From: Nocardioides iriomotensis
Lineage (GTDB): Bacteria; Actinomycetota; Actinomycetes; Propionibacteriales; Nocardioidaceae
DNA: 64,000 nt
NCBI RefSeq assembly: GCF_004168035.1
Contig: NZ_SDPU01000025.1
Span: 1-64,000, forward strand
Direction: 5' to 3'
Shown here piece by piece: positions 1 to 16,986 of this stretch (its first letter is position 1; every line of letters starts with the position of its first letter). The position numbers and the translations under genes were made by a program. Below the pieces are notes generated by a model. It was not told where the DNA came from and made no database searches. It saw nothing but the letters and a program-made list of their open reading frames with translations.

Positions 1-540
1 CCCGGACACACCGGCGCCGATGATCACGACCTTCGCGTTCGCGACCCCACCGACGCCGCCCATCAGCACCCCACGACCGCCCTGCGCCTTCATCAACGAG
101 TAGGCGCCGACCTGCGGGGCCAGACATCCGGCCACCTCGGACATCGGGTACAACAGCGGCAGCCCACCCGAGGGCAGCTGCACGGTCTCGTAGGCGATCC
201 CGGTGACCTGACGCTTCATCAGCTCCTCGGTCAACGGCTGGTCCGCGGCCAGGTGCAGGTAGGTGAACAGGGTCTGCCCCTCCCGCATCCGGTGGTACTC
301 CTCGGCCACCGGCTCCTTCACCTTCAGCACCATGTCCGCGCTGCCCCACACGTCGTCGGCGCTGCCGAGCATGGTGGCGCCCGCGGCGACGTACTCCTCG
401 TCGGGGATCTGGGAACCGCTACCGGCGCCGGCCTCGATGACGACCTCGTGGCCGTGCTGGACGAGCTCGTGGACGCCGACCGGGGTCAGCGCGACGCGGT
501 ACTCGTGGTTCTTGACTTCCTTGGGAACGCCGACCTTCAC
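1..540 (-). CDS. ald: alanine dehydrogenase (C-terminal part cut by window edge)
   Basis: NAD-dependent L-alanine dehydrogenase, which interconverts alanine with pyruvate plus ammonia in the cytoplasm. The visible 180 codons begin [19 protein letters not shown], the classic start of this family, with the substrate-binding K and R. Later come the conserved stretches [17 protein letters not shown] and GITAYETV-like [10 protein letters not shown]. The last visible part, [10 protein letters not shown], is the first glycine-rich loop of the Rossmann NAD domain. I chose the GTG start because GAGAGGA lies about 10 nt upstream and the family begins here. About half the usual 370 residues are missing beyond position 1. 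It lies 67 bp downstream of the NUDIX gene, so it may be the last gene of the steA-mctB-pyrG-NUDIX transcript or have its own promoter. Confidence 0.93.
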   Translation of the reverse strand, partial: MKVGVPKEVKNHEYRVALTPVGVHELVQHGHEVVIEAGAGSGSQIPDEEYVAAGATMLGSADDVWGSADMVLKVKEPVAEEYHRMREGQTLFTYLHLAADQPLTEELMKRQVTGIAYETVQLPSGGLPLLYPMSEVAGCLAPQVGAYSLMKAQGGRGVLMGGVGGVANAKVVIIGAGVSG

Positions 541-607
541 GGCTATCTGTGTCCTCTCGGTGTGGAGCCGCCACGTCGTCGGGGCGACGCCGTGAGCATA
601 GTGAACG

Positions 608-1192
608 TCAGCGCCCTCGCCGCAGGGCCCAGGCCATCAGGGCGTGCCCCGTCGGACCGTTGGTGATGCGGCGCTCGAGGAACGCGGCCAGGAGATCGTC
701 GAGGGGCACCCACGACGAGGTCATGTCGGCCTCCTCGTGAGCCGGGGTGAAGCCGCCGCGGTCGGGTGCGGCCCGGAGCCCGGTCGCCGCGAAGATCTCG
801 ATGCGCTCGCTGGTGATGCCGGGCGAGGTGTACGTCGAGAGCAGGTGCTCCCAGTGGTCGGCCTCGAGCAGCCCCTCCTCGCGCAGCTCGCGCCGGGCGG
901 CCTCCTCGGGGTCCTCGCCGGGCTCGTCGAGCAGCCCGGCCGGCAGCTCCAGCATCCGGCGGCCGACCGGGTGGCGGTACTGGTGCAGCACCAGCACCCG
1001 CTCCCGGTCGTCGACGGCGAGGACGACGACCGCGCCGGGGTGCTCCAGGACGACCCGGCCGAACGTCTCCTCCGGGTCGGCCGGCGCCGAGATGGTGTCC
1101 TTGCGCACCGAGAACGGCGCGCCGCCGTCCCAGACCGTCTCGGTCGCGTGGACCGGCCAGTGCTCCTCGGGGTCGCCGAGCGTCTCGCTCAT
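608..1192 (-). CDS. NUDIX hydrolase, ADP-ribose pyrophosphatase-like
   Basis: A 194-residue NUDIX protein, probably hydrolysing ADP-ribose or a related nucleoside diphosphate sugar. The NUDIX box runs from about residue 86 ([18 protein letters not shown]) to REEGLL at about 104-109. The metal-binding glutamates of REL-R-EE are present, but the glycine expected two residues after EE is a leucine, a mild departure from the consensus. Downstream, the conserved [17 protein letters not shown] segment is typical of the NudF/ADPRase group. The start lies 12 nt after the pyrG stop. In Mycobacterium tuberculosis the same gene order (SteA, MctB, PyrG, then an ADP-ribose NUDIX gene) occurs, which supports the call. 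Exact substrate is an inference. Confidence 0.88.
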   Translation of the reverse strand: MSETLGDPEEHWPVHATETVWDGGAPFSVRKDTISAPADPEETFGRVVLEHPGAVVVLAVDDRERVLVLHQYRHPVGRRMLELPAGLLDEPGEDPEEAARRELREEGLLEADHWEHLLSTYTSPGITSERIEIFAATGLRAAPDRGGFTPAHEEADMTSSWVPLDDLLAAFLERRITNGPTGHALMAWALRRGR

Positions 1193-1204
1193 CCGCGCGC
1201 GCCG

Positions 1205-2983
<1,779 letters not shown>

Positions 2984-3044
2984 TCAGTCCTCCACGGGGT
3001 TCCACCCTATCAAGGACGGCGACCGGGTGGAGCGTCGACACCCG

Positions 3045-3998
3045 CTACTCGCTGGCGCCGGCTCCCGGCATCGGGCCGTCGGCGGCGTCGACCCCACCGA
3101 AGTGCCCGGTCTGGTCCTGCGCCTGCCCGGCCAGCGCCATCACCGACACGACCCGGGCGGCCGCACGGCCGAGCGAGTCGACGGTCGAGACGTCGCGGGC
3201 GGCGACCACGTCGTCGCGGATCGCGCGGACCACGCCGTGCTCGCGTGCCGAGGCCATCGGCCCGGCCACCACGACGCCGTCGGTGTCGGCGTCGATCGCG
3301 GTGGCGAGGGTGGTCGTGATCGTGGAGGCCGCGGTCCTCTCCTCCTCGGTCCCGCTGCCGGGGCCGGCGACGACCAGGACCAGGCTGCCGCGCCGGTCGA
3401 GCGCGCCGTCGGCGGACATCAGGCCCGCGGTGCTGAGCCCGGCCAGGATGCTGTCGGAGGTCGCGTCGACGCCCTCGCCGCCGGGCTCCTTGTCGGTGCC
3501 GATCGCGCGCGCGATCAGCGCGCCCATGGTCTCGTAGCCGCTCGCGTCGGCCGGCACGTTGACGTCGCTCGCGCCGTCGAGCAGCTGGCTGCTGAGCTCG
3601 TCGACGAGCTCCTTGTTGGACACGTCGAGCAGGCCGTCGCCGACCCGGAGGGTGCCGCCGAGCGTGCCGCCCGCCGTACCGACCATGTCGCCGATCGCGG
3701 TGACCTCGGACTGCTGCGCGCCGGGGAGCGCGACGAGGGTGACCGTGCGGCCCTCGAGGGTCTGGTTGAGCAGCCCCGGGGCGACCGTGTCGGCGAACCC
3801 GTCGACGAACCCGTTGCCGCTGCGCGCCTCGGCGATCTGGGCGCGCAGGTCGGCTTTGACGGCCCGGTCGGCCTGGACCTGGTCGACCAGGGTGTTGTCC
3901 ACCTCGCCCTTGAGCGGCCCGCCGCCCAGCGCGATGCCGACCGCCAGGGCCAGGAAGACCGAGACGATCGAGACGATGTGGTAGCGGAACGAGATCAC
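3045..3998 (-). CDS. mctB: MctB-like copper transporter family protein
   Basis: A 317-residue protein of the MctB family (Rv1698 in M. tuberculosis, linked there to copper export and described as a channel-forming protein). The N-terminus, ISFRYHIVSIVSVFLALAVG, is a single hydrophobic anchor typical of the family. It is followed by an acidic, coiled-coil-prone stretch and a long alpha/beta region rich in Ala, Gly and Asp. The GTG start overlaps the steA stop as GTGA, so the two are translationally coupled. The steA-mctB-pyrG order is conserved across Actinobacteria. Whether it handles copper in this organism cannot be told from the sequence. Confidence 0.85.
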   Translation of the reverse strand: MISFRYHIVSIVSVFLALAVGIALGGGPLKGEVDNTLVDQVQADRAVKADLRAQIAEARSGNGFVDGFADTVAPGLLNQTLEGRTVTLVALPGAQQSEVTAIGDMVGTAGGTLGGTLRVGDGLLDVSNKELVDELSSQLLDGASDVNVPADASGYETMGALIARAIGTDKEPGGEGVDATSDSILAGLSTAGLMSADGALDRRGSLVLVVAGPGSGTEEERTAASTITTTLATAIDADTDGVVVAGPMASAREHGVVRAIRDDVVAARDVSTVDSLGRAAARVVSVMALAGQAQDQTGHFGGVDAADGPMPGAGASE

Positions 3999-5236
3999 GA
4001 GAACAGTCCTTGGATCCAGTCGATCAGGTCGGAGAACGCCCCCTGCAGCCAGCCCCACCACTCCTCGCCGACCGGCGTGGCGCCGATGGCGACGCCGAGC
4101 GCGAGCAGCCCGGTGAGCAGCACGAGCGCGAGGTGCCAGAGGCGGACCCGGCCGGCGTACAGCTGCGGCACTCCCTTCGCGTCGACGAGCTTGGGCCCGA
4201 CCCGGAGCCGGGTGAGGAAGGTGCTGGCCAGCCCGGCGCGCTGCCGGTCGAGGAACTCGTCGAGGGTCGCGTGCGTGCCGACGGTGACGATCAGCGAGGC
4301 GCCGGCGGCATCGGCGAGCAGCAGGGCGACGTCCTCGGTGGTGCCGGAGGCCGCGAGCTGGTGGGCGCGGACCCCGAGGCGTTCGAGCCGGTCGCTGCCG
4401 ATCGCGCGGCCGCCGCGGTCGGTGTGCAGCACGACCTCGCGGGAGTGCCGCAGGGCCCCGTCGGTGACGGTCTGGCCCTGCTCGGTGGCGTGGGTGCCCT
4501 GGCCGAGACCCTGCTCCCCCACCACGACCACGTCGGCGCGGTGGCCGGCCATCTGCAGCGCGTCGGCGCCGGCGTCGACGCCGATCAGCACCGGGCGCTG
4601 CTCGCGGATGAACCGCCGGAGCTTGCGGAGGTCCTGCTTGTAGTCGTAGCCGCGGACGACCACGACCACCGGACGGCCCCGCACCTGGGTGTTCAGGGTG
4701 GGCGCGCCCTGCCCGTGGAGCAGGAGGTCCTGCTCGCGGCGGAGGAACTCGGTGGTGTTGTGCGTGAACGACTGGAGCTGGGTGGCCAGGCCCCCGCGGG
4801 CCTCCTCCATCCGCTCGGCGATCTCGTCGGCCCCGAGCCGGTGCCCCTCGGCGATCAGCTCCTGCTCGTGGCGGCCGCCGCTCTTGTCGGTGCGGACCAG
4901 CCGGTCGCCGTCGACGCGGACGTGGGCGCCGTCGGAGATCCGCTTGAACACGTCGGCGCCGACGTCGTCGAGCAGGATGACGCCCGCCTTGGCGAGCAGC
5001 TCGGGACCGAGGTTCGGGTAGCGGCCGGAGATGAACGGCGACGCGTTGACCACCGCCACGACGCCGGCGTCGACGAGCTGCTCGGCGTGCGCGCGGTCGA
5101 GGTCGAGGTGGTCGATGACCGCGATGTCGCCCGGCCGGAGCCGGCGCACCAGTCCGCTCGTGCGGCGGTCCACGCGGGCCGTGCCGGAGACTCCGGGCAG
5201 GCCGTCGACGGGCTGCTGTCGCGAGGAGAACTTCAT
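3995..5236 (-). CDS. steA: SteA-like cytokinetic ring protein
   Basis: A 413-residue protein of the SteA family (Rv1697/Cgl1399 type), which in corynebacteria works with SteB at the division site to activate peptidoglycan hydrolysis. The main body resembles thiamine-pyrophosphokinase-type alpha/beta domains: note VVVVRGYDYKQDLRKL, RPVLIGVDAGADALQ and DVVVVGEQGL. Near the C-terminus, LWHLALVLLTGLLALGVAI is a transmembrane segment followed by a short Trp-rich tail (EEWWGWLQGAF). It overlaps mctB by 4 nt. Upstream lies a 32-bp tandem repeat array, so the promoter region is unusual. No strong ribosome site is seen ahead of the ATG. In M. tuberculosis recN precedes this gene; here a DEAD helicase does. 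Confidence 0.85.
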   Translation of the reverse strand: MKFSSRQQPVDGLPGVSGTARVDRRTSGLVRRLRPGDIAVIDHLDLDRAHAEQLVDAGVVAVVNASPFISGRYPNLGPELLAKAGVILLDDVGADVFKRISDGAHVRVDGDRLVRTDKSGGRHEQELIAEGHRLGADEIAERMEEARGGLATQLQSFTHNTTEFLRREQDLLLHGQGAPTLNTQVRGRPVVVVVRGYDYKQDLRKLRRFIREQRPVLIGVDAGADALQMAGHRADVVVVGEQGLGQGTHATEQGQTVTDGALRHSREVVLHTDRGGRAIGSDRLERLGVRAHQLAASGTTEDVALLLADAAGASLIVTVGTHATLDEFLDRQRAGLASTFLTRLRVGPKLVDAKGVPQLYAGRVRLWHLALVLLTGLLALGVAIGATPVGEEWWGWLQGAFSDLIDWIQGLFS

Positions 5237-5331
5237 GGCGCGGCCATGCTCTCATGCAGACCCAGCGCAATCCGGGACATCCGGGCGGGCGTGGGTCACA
5301 GTCGCGCGACCGCCGCGCGGACCTGCCGACC

Positions 5332-5457
5332 CGGCGCGTCTTGCCCTCGCGAGGGGGTCGAGTCGGCGCGTCTTGCCCTCGCGAGGGAGTCGAGTCGGCG
5401 CGTCTTGCCCTCGCGTGGGGGTCGAGTCGGCGCGTCCTGCCCCTCGGCGGGCGACGG
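5332..5457. repeat. 32-bp tandem repeat, about 3.9 copies, with CCCTCGCGAGGG palindrome
   Basis: Units begin at 5332, 5364, 5396 and 5428, each opening CGGCGCGTC. The first three match closely and the fourth is diverged. Units 1 and 2 contain the perfect 12-bp palindrome CCCTCGCGAGGG; in unit 3 one arm is altered. The 32-bp period is not a multiple of three, so the open frames through it are accidental. It lies between steA (downstream on the minus strand) and the interspersed element behind the helicase gene. The rest of 5237-5563 shows no gene. Confidence 0.9.
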
Positions 5458-5479
5458 GGCGGACGCCGTACCTGGTGCT

Positions 5480-5552
5480 CTTCCCTAGGCGCATGGACGC
5501 TTCCCCAGCGGTATGCGCCTTGTGGAGCGTCCATAACCCCGCGTTACAGCTG
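5480..5552 (-). repeat. interspersed 3'-end element, copy 1
   Basis: Read on the minus strand it begins CAGCTGTAACGCGGGG 11 nt after the DEAD-helicase stop codon, then carries arms GGACGCTCC / GAAGCGTCC (one mismatch) and GGCGCAT / ATGCGCC, ending CCTAGGGAAG. The same element recurs at 36711, 36871, 54818 and 55389, each time 3' of a gene in this orientation. Possible terminator or 3'-UTR structure. Confidence 0.85.
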
Positions 5553-5563
5553 GTTCTGAGGGC

Positions 5564-7276
5564 TCAGCGGTCGCGGGTCTTGTGGCGGGGCTTCTTGTCG
5601 CGCCGGTCGGGGCGGCCAGCGGGCGGGCGGCGGCCGGGCGGGCCGTCGTCGAGGCGCAGCGCGATGAGCTTGCCGGAGATCCGGGTGCTCGCGAGCGCGG
5701 CCTCGGTGCCGGGCGGCAGGTCGGCGGGGAGCTCGACGAGGGAGAAGTCGGGGCGGATCTGGATGTGGCCGAAGTCGCGGCGGTTGAGGCCGCCCTCGTT
5801 GGCGAGCGCGCCGACGATCTGGCGGGGCTCGACCTTGTGCCGCTTCCCCACGTCGATCCGGTACGTCGCCAGCGGCGGCCCGTCCGTGCGGCGAGGCGCG
5901 CGCTCCGGACGTGGCTTCCCGCCCGCGGCCGCACCGGGGCGTTCCTCGCGCGGGGGCCGGAGGTCGTCCGCCTCGAGCAGCAGCGGCGTGTCGCCCTGGA
6001 GGACCACGGCGAGGGCGGCGGCGACGTCGACCTCGGGCACGTCGTGCTCGCGGACGTAGTGGCCGACGACGTCGCGGAAGAACGACACCCGGTCGGCGTC
6101 GGAGAGGGCCTCGGTGATCGCGTCGTCGAAGCGCGCGAGGCGGGTGGTGTTGACGTCGTCGACGCTCGGCAGCGACACCTGGGTGAGCGGCTGGCGGGTG
6201 GTCTTCTCGATCGCCTTGAGCAGGTAGCGCTCACGCGGCGTGACGAACGAGATCGCGTCGCCGCTGCGGCCGGCGCGGCCGGTGCGGCCGATCCGGTGCA
6301 CGTAGGACTCCGGGTCGGTCGGGATGTCGTAGTTGACGACGTGGCTGATCCGCTCGACGTCCAGGCCGCGGGCGGCGACGTCGGTGGCGACCAGGATGTC
6401 GAGCTTGCCGTCGCGGAGCTGGTTGATCGTGCGCTCGCGCTGCTGCTGGGCGACGTCGCCGTTGATGGCGGCGGCGGAGAAGCCGCGGGCGCGGAGCCGC
6501 TCGGCGAGGGTCTCGGTCTCGTTCTTGGTGCGGACGAAGACGATCATCCCCTCGAAGTTCTCGACCTCGAGGAAGCGGGTGAGAGCGTCGACCTTCTGCG
6601 GGTACGAGACCGTCAGGTAGCGCTGGGTGATGTTGGTCGCGGTCGCCGTCTTGTTCTTGACGGTGATCTCGGCCGGGTCGTGCAGGTACTTCTTCGACAT
6701 CCGGCGGATCTGCGCGGGCATCGTCGCCGAGAACAGCGCGACCTGCTTGGTGTCCGGCGTGTCCTTGAGGATCGTCTCGACGTCCTCGGCGAAGCCCATG
6801 TTGAGCATCTCGTCGGCCTCGTCGAGGACGAGGTAGCGCAGCTCGGTCAGGTCGAGGGTGCCCTTGTCGAGGTGGTCCATGATCCGTCCGGGCGTGCCGA
6901 CCACGACGTGCACGCCCCGCCGCAGCGCGCTGAGCTGGACGCCGTACCCCTGGCCGCCGTAGACGGGCAGCACGTGCACGCCCGGGACATGCGCGGCGTA
7001 GCGCTCGAACGCCTCGCAGACCTGGAGCGCCAGCTCCCGGGTCGGGGCGAGCACGAGCGCCTGCGGCGTCTTCTGCTTCAGGTCGAGCCGGGACAGGATC
7101 GGCAGCGCGAACGCCGCGGTCTTGCCGGTGCCGGTCTGGGCGAGCCCGACGACGTCACGCCCCTCGAGCAGGGTCGGGATGGTGGCGGCCTGGATCGGGG
7201 ACGGCGTCTCGTAGCCCACCTCCTGCACCGCCTTGAGCACGCGCGGGTCCAGCTCGAGGTCGGCGAAGGTCGTCAT
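5564..7276 (-). CDS. deaD: DEAD-box RNA helicase, DeaD/CsdA type
   Basis: ATP-dependent RNA helicase likely acting in ribosome assembly or mRNA turnover. All core motifs are visible in order: Q motif (SPIQAATIP), AQTGTGKT, PTRELALQ, DEAD, SAT, and the C-terminal ARGLDVERI and HRIGRTGRAG. After the helicase core, the region around residues 460-550 (TYRIDVGKRHKVEPRQIVGA) is the DbpA-type RNA-binding domain of the DeaD group, followed by a basic tail. Length (570 aa) fits. The ATG lies 6 nt after TACGGT, so the message is probably leaderless. It follows mpg by only 21 bp, so read-through from the arginine operon is also possible. The 3' end is marked by copy 1 of the interspersed element. Confidence 0.95.
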   Translation of the reverse strand: MTTFADLELDPRVLKAVQEVGYETPSPIQAATIPTLLEGRDVVGLAQTGTGKTAAFALPILSRLDLKQKTPQALVLAPTRELALQVCEAFERYAAHVPGVHVLPVYGGQGYGVQLSALRRGVHVVVGTPGRIMDHLDKGTLDLTELRYLVLDEADEMLNMGFAEDVETILKDTPDTKQVALFSATMPAQIRRMSKKYLHDPAEITVKNKTATATNITQRYLTVSYPQKVDALTRFLEVENFEGMIVFVRTKNETETLAERLRARGFSAAAINGDVAQQQRERTINQLRDGKLDILVATDVAARGLDVERISHVVNYDIPTDPESYVHRIGRTGRAGRSGDAISFVTPRERYLLKAIEKTTRQPLTQVSLPSVDDVNTTRLARFDDAITEALSDADRVSFFRDVVGHYVREHDVPEVDVAAALAVVLQGDTPLLLEADDLRPPREERPGAAAGGKPRPERAPRRTDGPPLATYRIDVGKRHKVEPRQIVGALANEGGLNRRDFGHIQIRPDFSLVELPADLPPGTEAALASTRISGKLIALRLDDGPPGRRPPAGRPDRRDKKPRHKTRDR

Positions 7277-7282
7277 GGCACC

Positions 7283-7288
7283 ACCGTA
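7283..7288 (-). promoter_or_regulatory. -10 box TACGGT, leaderless start of the DEAD-box helicase gene
   Basis: TACGGT on the minus strand is followed by GGTGCC and then the ATG, placing the transcription start at or next to the start codon. No Shine-Dalgarno site is needed or seen. Confidence 0.55.
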
Positions 7289-7297
7289 TTGGTCCGG

Positions 7298-11255
<3,958 letters not shown>

Positions 11256-11257
11256 GG

Positions 11258-12202
11258 TCATGCCTCCCTCACGGTCGGTCCCTGGTGGGCGAGGAGCCAG
11301 GTGAGCAGGGCCTTCTGGGCGTGCAGCCGGTTCTCGGCCTCGTCCCACACGACGCTCTGCGGGCCGTCGATGACGTCCGCGGCGATCTCCTTGCCGCGGT
11401 AGGCGGGCAGGCAGTGCAGGACGATCGCGTCGTCCGCGGCCTTCGCGAGCAGGTCGGCGGTGAGGGCGTAGGGCACGAACGGCCTCGACCGCTCGTCGGC
11501 CTCACCCTCCTTGCCCATCGACACCCAGGTGTCGGTCGCGACCACGTCCGCGCCGGCGACCGCCGCGGCCGGGTCGACCACGAACGCCACGGACCCACCG
11601 GTCCCGGCGGCGATCTCCTCCGCCCTCGTGAGGATCGCGGCGTCGGGCGCGAACTCCTCCGGGCCGCTGACGCGCACGTGCATGCCGGCGGTGGCGCCGG
11701 CGAGCAGGTAGGAGTGGCTCATGTTGCTGGCCGTGTCGCCCAGGAACACCATCGTCCGGCCCGCCGGGCTGCCCTTGTGCTCCTCGACCGTCTGCAGGTC
11801 GGCGAGCAGCTGGCAGGGGTGGAACTGGTCGGTGAGCGCGTTGACGACCGGGACACCGGCGTGCTCCGCCATCTCGTCGATGCGGGACTGGTCGAAGGTC
11901 CGCCAGACGATCGCGGCGGTCTGGGGACCGAGCACGCGCGCGACGTCGGCGACGGACTCGCGGGTGCCGATCTTGGCGAGGTTGCCGTCGACCACCATCG
12001 GGTAGCCGCCGAGCTCGCTGATCCCGGTCGCGAACGACAGCTGCGTGCGCAGCGTCGGCTTGTCGAAGACGACGGCCACGGTGCGCGGACCGGCGAGCGG
12101 CCGCTCGGCGAAGCGCTCCTTCTTGAGCCGCTTGGCCAGCGCGAGCACCTCGGCCTGCTCGGCCGGGGTGAGGTCGTCGTCGCGGAGGAAGTGCCGGGTC
12201 AC
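11258..12202 (-). CDS. argF: ornithine carbamoyltransferase
   Basis: Transfers a carbamoyl group from carbamoyl phosphate to ornithine. The 314-residue protein has [11 protein letters not shown], the ornithine-loop SMG in [11 protein letters not shown], and the catalytic HCLPAYRG. The usual phosphate-loop motif STRTR is replaced by TLRTQ (in [12 protein letters not shown]), a notable deviation; the central Arg-Thr is kept. Normal ornithine SMG loop and operon position argue for a real OTCase rather than acetylornithine or succinylornithine transferases. GTG start overlaps argD by 4 nt. Confidence 0.94.
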   Translation of the reverse strand: MTRHFLRDDDLTPAEQAEVLALAKRLKKERFAERPLAGPRTVAVVFDKPTLRTQLSFATGISELGGYPMVVDGNLAKIGTRESVADVARVLGPQTAAIVWRTFDQSRIDEMAEHAGVPVVNALTDQFHPCQLLADLQTVEEHKGSPAGRTMVFLGDTASNMSHSYLLAGATAGMHVRVSGPEEFAPDAAILTRAEEIAAGTGGSVAFVVDPAAAVAGADVVATDTWVSMGKEGEADERSRPFVPYALTADLLAKAADDAIVLHCLPAYRGKEIAADVIDGPQSVVWDEAENRLHAQKALLTWLLAHQGPTVREA

Positions 12203-13380
12203 GACGCCGCTGCCTTCGCGAGGATCGCCGGCCACGCCTCGACGAGCTCGGCGGCCTGCTCGCGGGTGAGCACGAGCGGCGGGGCGAGCCGGATGGTGCG
12301 GGGGCCGGTGGCGTTGAGGATGAAGCCGGCCTCCTGGGCGGCCTCGACGACCTGCGGGGCGATCTCGGCGTCGAGGTCGATCCCGATCAGCAGGCCGCTC
12401 CCCCGGACCGCCGTGACGTGCTCGTGGGCGAGACCGGTGCGCAGCTGCTCGCCGACGCGGGTGGCGTTGCCGAGCAGGTCGTCCTTCTCGATGGTCTCGA
12501 TGACGGCGAGCGCGGCCGCGGTGGCGACGGGGTTGCCGCCGAAGGTGGTGCCGTGGTGGCCGGGCTGGAGCAGGTCGGAGGCGTCCCCGAGCGCGATGCA
12601 GGCGCCGATCGGGATGCCGCCGCCCAGGCCCTTGGCCACGGTGACGACGTCCGGGGTCACGCCCTCCGGCAGCTGCGCGGTGTGCGCGAACCAAGTGCCG
12701 GTGCGGCCCATGCCGGTCTGCACCTCGTCGACCCACATCAGTGCGCCGTGCTCGGCGGTGATCCGGCGCACCGCCTCGAGGTAGCCCGCGGGCGGCTCGA
12801 CCACGCCGGCCTCGCCCTGGACCGGCTCGACCACGACGGCCGCGGTCTCGTCGGTGACCGCCGCGGCCAGGGCGTCGACGTCGCCGTACGGCACGAACTG
12901 GACGCCACCGGGCAGCGGCTCGAACGGCTCCCGGTAGGCGGCCTTGGAGGTGAGCGCGAGCGCGCCCATGGTGCGGCCGTGGAAGCCGCCCTCCATCGCG
13001 ACGACGTGGGTGCGACCGGTGCGGCGGGTCAGCTTGAGCGCGGCCTCGTTGGCCTCGGTGCCGGAGTTGGCGAAGAAGACCTTGCCGCCGGTGCCGGCCG
13101 CGACGAGGTCGAGCAGCCGCTCGGCGAGCGCGACCTGGGGCTCGGTGGCGAAGAAGTTCGAGACGTGGCCGAGCGTCGAGAGCTGCTGGGTCACCGCGCT
13201 CACCAGGGCCGGGTGGCCGTGGCCGAGAGCGTTGACGGCGATGCCGCCGAGGAAGTCGAGGTAGCGGTTGCCGTCGGTGTCCCAGACCTCCGAGCCCTCG
13301 CCGCGCACGAGCGCGAGCTTCGGCGGGCCGAAGGTGTTCATGAGGGAGGCGGCGTACCGCTTCTTCAGGACGTCGTTCAT
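12199..13380 (-). CDS. argD: acetylornithine aminotransferase
   Basis: PLP-dependent class III aminotransferase making N-acetylornithine. Key segments: [16 protein letters not shown] (phosphate-binding), [16 protein letters not shown], the cofactor aspartate in [13 protein letters not shown], and the Schiff-base lysine in [16 protein letters not shown]. 393 residues, complete. The ATG overlaps the argB stop by 4 nt, and its own stop overlaps argF, so it is coupled on both sides. Confidence 0.96.
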   Translation of the reverse strand: MNDVLKKRYAASLMNTFGPPKLALVRGEGSEVWDTDGNRYLDFLGGIAVNALGHGHPALVSAVTQQLSTLGHVSNFFATEPQVALAERLLDLVAAGTGGKVFFANSGTEANEAALKLTRRTGRTHVVAMEGGFHGRTMGALALTSKAAYREPFEPLPGGVQFVPYGDVDALAAAVTDETAAVVVEPVQGEAGVVEPPAGYLEAVRRITAEHGALMWVDEVQTGMGRTGTWFAHTAQLPEGVTPDVVTVAKGLGGGIPIGACIALGDASDLLQPGHHGTTFGGNPVATAAALAVIETIEKDDLLGNATRVGEQLRTGLAHEHVTAVRGSGLLIGIDLDAEIAPQVVEAAQEAGFILNATGPRTIRLAPPLVLTREQAAELVEAWPAILAKAAAS

Positions 13381-14351
13381 GCAAGGTCCTCGCTCTTGGT
13401 GCGGGCCGGCCGGATCTTGGTCTCGGCGCCGGGAAGCACCTGGGTGCCGATGCCGTCGTCGGTGAAGATCTCCAGCAGCACGGAGTGCGGCTCGCGGCCG
13501 TCGACGACGGTGGCGCGGGGCACGCCGCCGCGGACGGCGTTGAGGCAGGCCTTCATCTTCGGGACCATGCCGCTGGCCAGCGTCGGCATCAGCTCCTCGA
13601 GCCCCTCGGGGCTGATGTGACCGATCACGTCGTCGCTGTCGGGCCAGTCGCGGTAGAGGCCCTCCACGTCGGTGAGCACGAGCAGCTTCTCGGCGTCGAG
13701 CGCGACGGCCAGCGCGGCCGCGGCGGTGTCGGCGTTGACGTTGTGCACGCGGCCCAGCTCGTCGGGGGCGACCGAGGAGATCACCGGGATGCGGCCGGCC
13801 TCGACCAGGTCGCGCACCGCCTCCGGGCGGACCTTGGCGACCTCGCCGACGAGGCCGAGGTCGACCTCCTCGCCGTCGACGATGGTGTTGGTCGGCTCGG
13901 CGGTGAACAGCCCGGCGTCCTCGCCGCTGAGACCGACGGCGAGCGGGCCGTGGGAGTTGATCAGGCCGACGAGCTCGCGGCCGACCTGGCCCACGAGCAC
14001 CATCCGGACGACGTCCATCGCCTCGGGCGTGGTGACGCGCAGCCCGCCGCGGAACTCCGACTCGATCTGCAGCCGGTCGAGCATCGTGCTGATCTGCGGG
14101 CCGCCGCCGTGCACGACGACCGGGTGGAAGCCGGCGTAGCGCAGGAACACGATGTCCTCGGCGAACGCCCGCTTGAGGGTGTCGTCGGTCATCGCGTTGC
14201 CGCCGTACTTCACCACGATCGTCTTGCCGTGGTACGCCTTCAGCCAGGGCAGCGCCTCGGCCAGCGTGGCGGCCTTGGCGGTGGCCTTCTTCCACTCCTC
14301 GGGGCTCTTGGCGTGGGTGAGCTCGAGGTCCTGGTCGCTCAGGTCGGTCAT
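13377..14351 (-). CDS. argB: acetylglutamate kinase
   Basis: Phosphorylates N-acetylglutamate. Amino-acid-kinase fold with VVKYGGNAM near residue 45, HGGGPQIS, and the late segment [17 protein letters not shown]. In this family arginine often inhibits the enzyme through an N-terminal helix; the N-terminus here ([18 protein letters not shown]) is long enough to contain one. I start at ATG 14351 because the alternative GTG at 14363 sits almost on top of GAAGA. The first is about 11 nt from GAAGAG, so neither is ideal. It begins 15 bp after argJ. Confidence 0.95.
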   Translation of the reverse strand: MTDLSDQDLELTHAKSPEEWKKATAKAATLAEALPWLKAYHGKTIVVKYGGNAMTDDTLKRAFAEDIVFLRYAGFHPVVVHGGGPQISTMLDRLQIESEFRGGLRVTTPEAMDVVRMVLVGQVGRELVGLINSHGPLAVGLSGEDAGLFTAEPTNTIVDGEEVDLGLVGEVAKVRPEAVRDLVEAGRIPVISSVAPDELGRVHNVNADTAAAALAVALDAEKLLVLTDVEGLYRDWPDSDDVIGHISPEGLEELMPTLASGMVPKMKACLNAVRGGVPRATVVDGREPHSVLLEIFTDDGIGTQVLPGAETKIRPARTKSEDLA

Positions 14352-14366
14352 GGGTGTGATCACTCT

Positions 14367-15514
14367 TCAGCTCGAGTAGGCGGAGTTCTCGTGCACGTAG
14401 GCGTGCGTGAGGTCGTTGGTCCAGACGGTCGCGCGGGCGTCGCCGGCCTTGAGGTCGATGGTCACGTTCACCTCGCGGGCGGTCAGGTCGACCTTCGCCG
14501 GGTCCTCGGAGGGCTCGGAGCCGCGGCAGACCCACACGCCGTTCATCGCGACGTCGAGGTCCGCGGGGTCGAACGCCGCGTCGGTGGTGCCGATCGAGGC
14601 GAGCACGCGGCCCCAGTTGGGGTCCTTGCCGAACACCGCCGCCTTGAACAGGTTGCTCCGGGCCACGGAGCGGCCGACCTGCACCGCCTCGTCCTCGGAC
14701 GCGGCGTTGAGCACGGTGATCGCGATCTCGTGGTCGGCGCCCTCGGCGTCGGCGAGCAGCTGCATCGCGAGGTCGGTGCAGACCCGGGTGAGCGCCTCGG
14801 TGAAGTCCTGCTCGGTCGGCGTGATGCCGGATGCGCCGTTGGCGAGCACGGTGACCGTGTCGTTGGTCGACATGCAGCCGTCGGAGTCGAGCCGGTCGAA
14901 GCTGACCCTGGTGGCGGCCCGCAGCGCCCGGTCGGCCGTTGCGGCGTCGACCTTGGCGTCGGTGGTGATCACGACCAGCATCGTGGCGAGCTGCGGGGCG
15001 AGCATGCCGGCGCCCTTGGCCATCCCGCCGATGCTCCAGCCGCTGGCCTCGACCACCACCTGCTTGCTGACCGAGTCGGTGGTCATGATCGCGTGGGCGG
15101 CGTCGTCGCCGCCGTCGGCCGCGAGCGCGCCGACCGCCTCGTCGACGCCGGCGAGGAGCTTGTCGCGGGGGTTCTTCAGGCCGATGAGGCCGGTCGAGCA
15201 GACCACCACGTCGACGGCGCCGATGCCGAGACCCTGGGCGACCTGCTCGGCGACGGCGTGCGTGGTCTGGAAGCCCTCGGCGCCGGTGTAGCAGTTGGCG
15301 CCGCCCGAGTTGAGCACGACTGCGCGGACGACGCCGTCCTTGACGACCTCCTGGCTCCACAGGACGGGGTTGGCCTTGCAGCGGTTGGCGGTGAAGACGG
15401 TGGCCGAGGCGTACTCCGGGCCGTCGCTCACGACCAGGGCGAGGTCCTTGCCGCCGGAGTCCTTGAGACCGGCGGTGACGCCGGAGGCGCGGAAGCCCTT
15501 CGGGGCGGTGATGC

Positions 15515-15518
<4 letters not shown>
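14367..15518 (-). CDS. argJ: bifunctional ornithine acetyltransferase / N-acetylglutamate synthase
   Basis: Recycles the acetyl group from acetylornithine to glutamate. The self-cleavage region [18 protein letters not shown] is present; cleavage before the Thr of ATML makes alpha and beta chains and exposes the nucleophile Thr. Other conserved parts are [10 protein letters not shown] and [15 protein letters not shown]. 383 residues, typical. The N-terminal [19 protein letters not shown] matches the family start, and the ATG overlaps the upstream ACT gene stop (ATGA). Whether it can also start from acetyl-CoA (bifunctional form) cannot be judged from sequence alone. Confidence 0.96.

Positions 15519-16986
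<1,468 letters not shown>

Noticed and set aside
5332-5457. Tandem 32-bp units that could be taken for a CRISPR array
   Set aside because: The units are directly adjacent with no unique spacers, only about four copies exist, and no cas genes are near.
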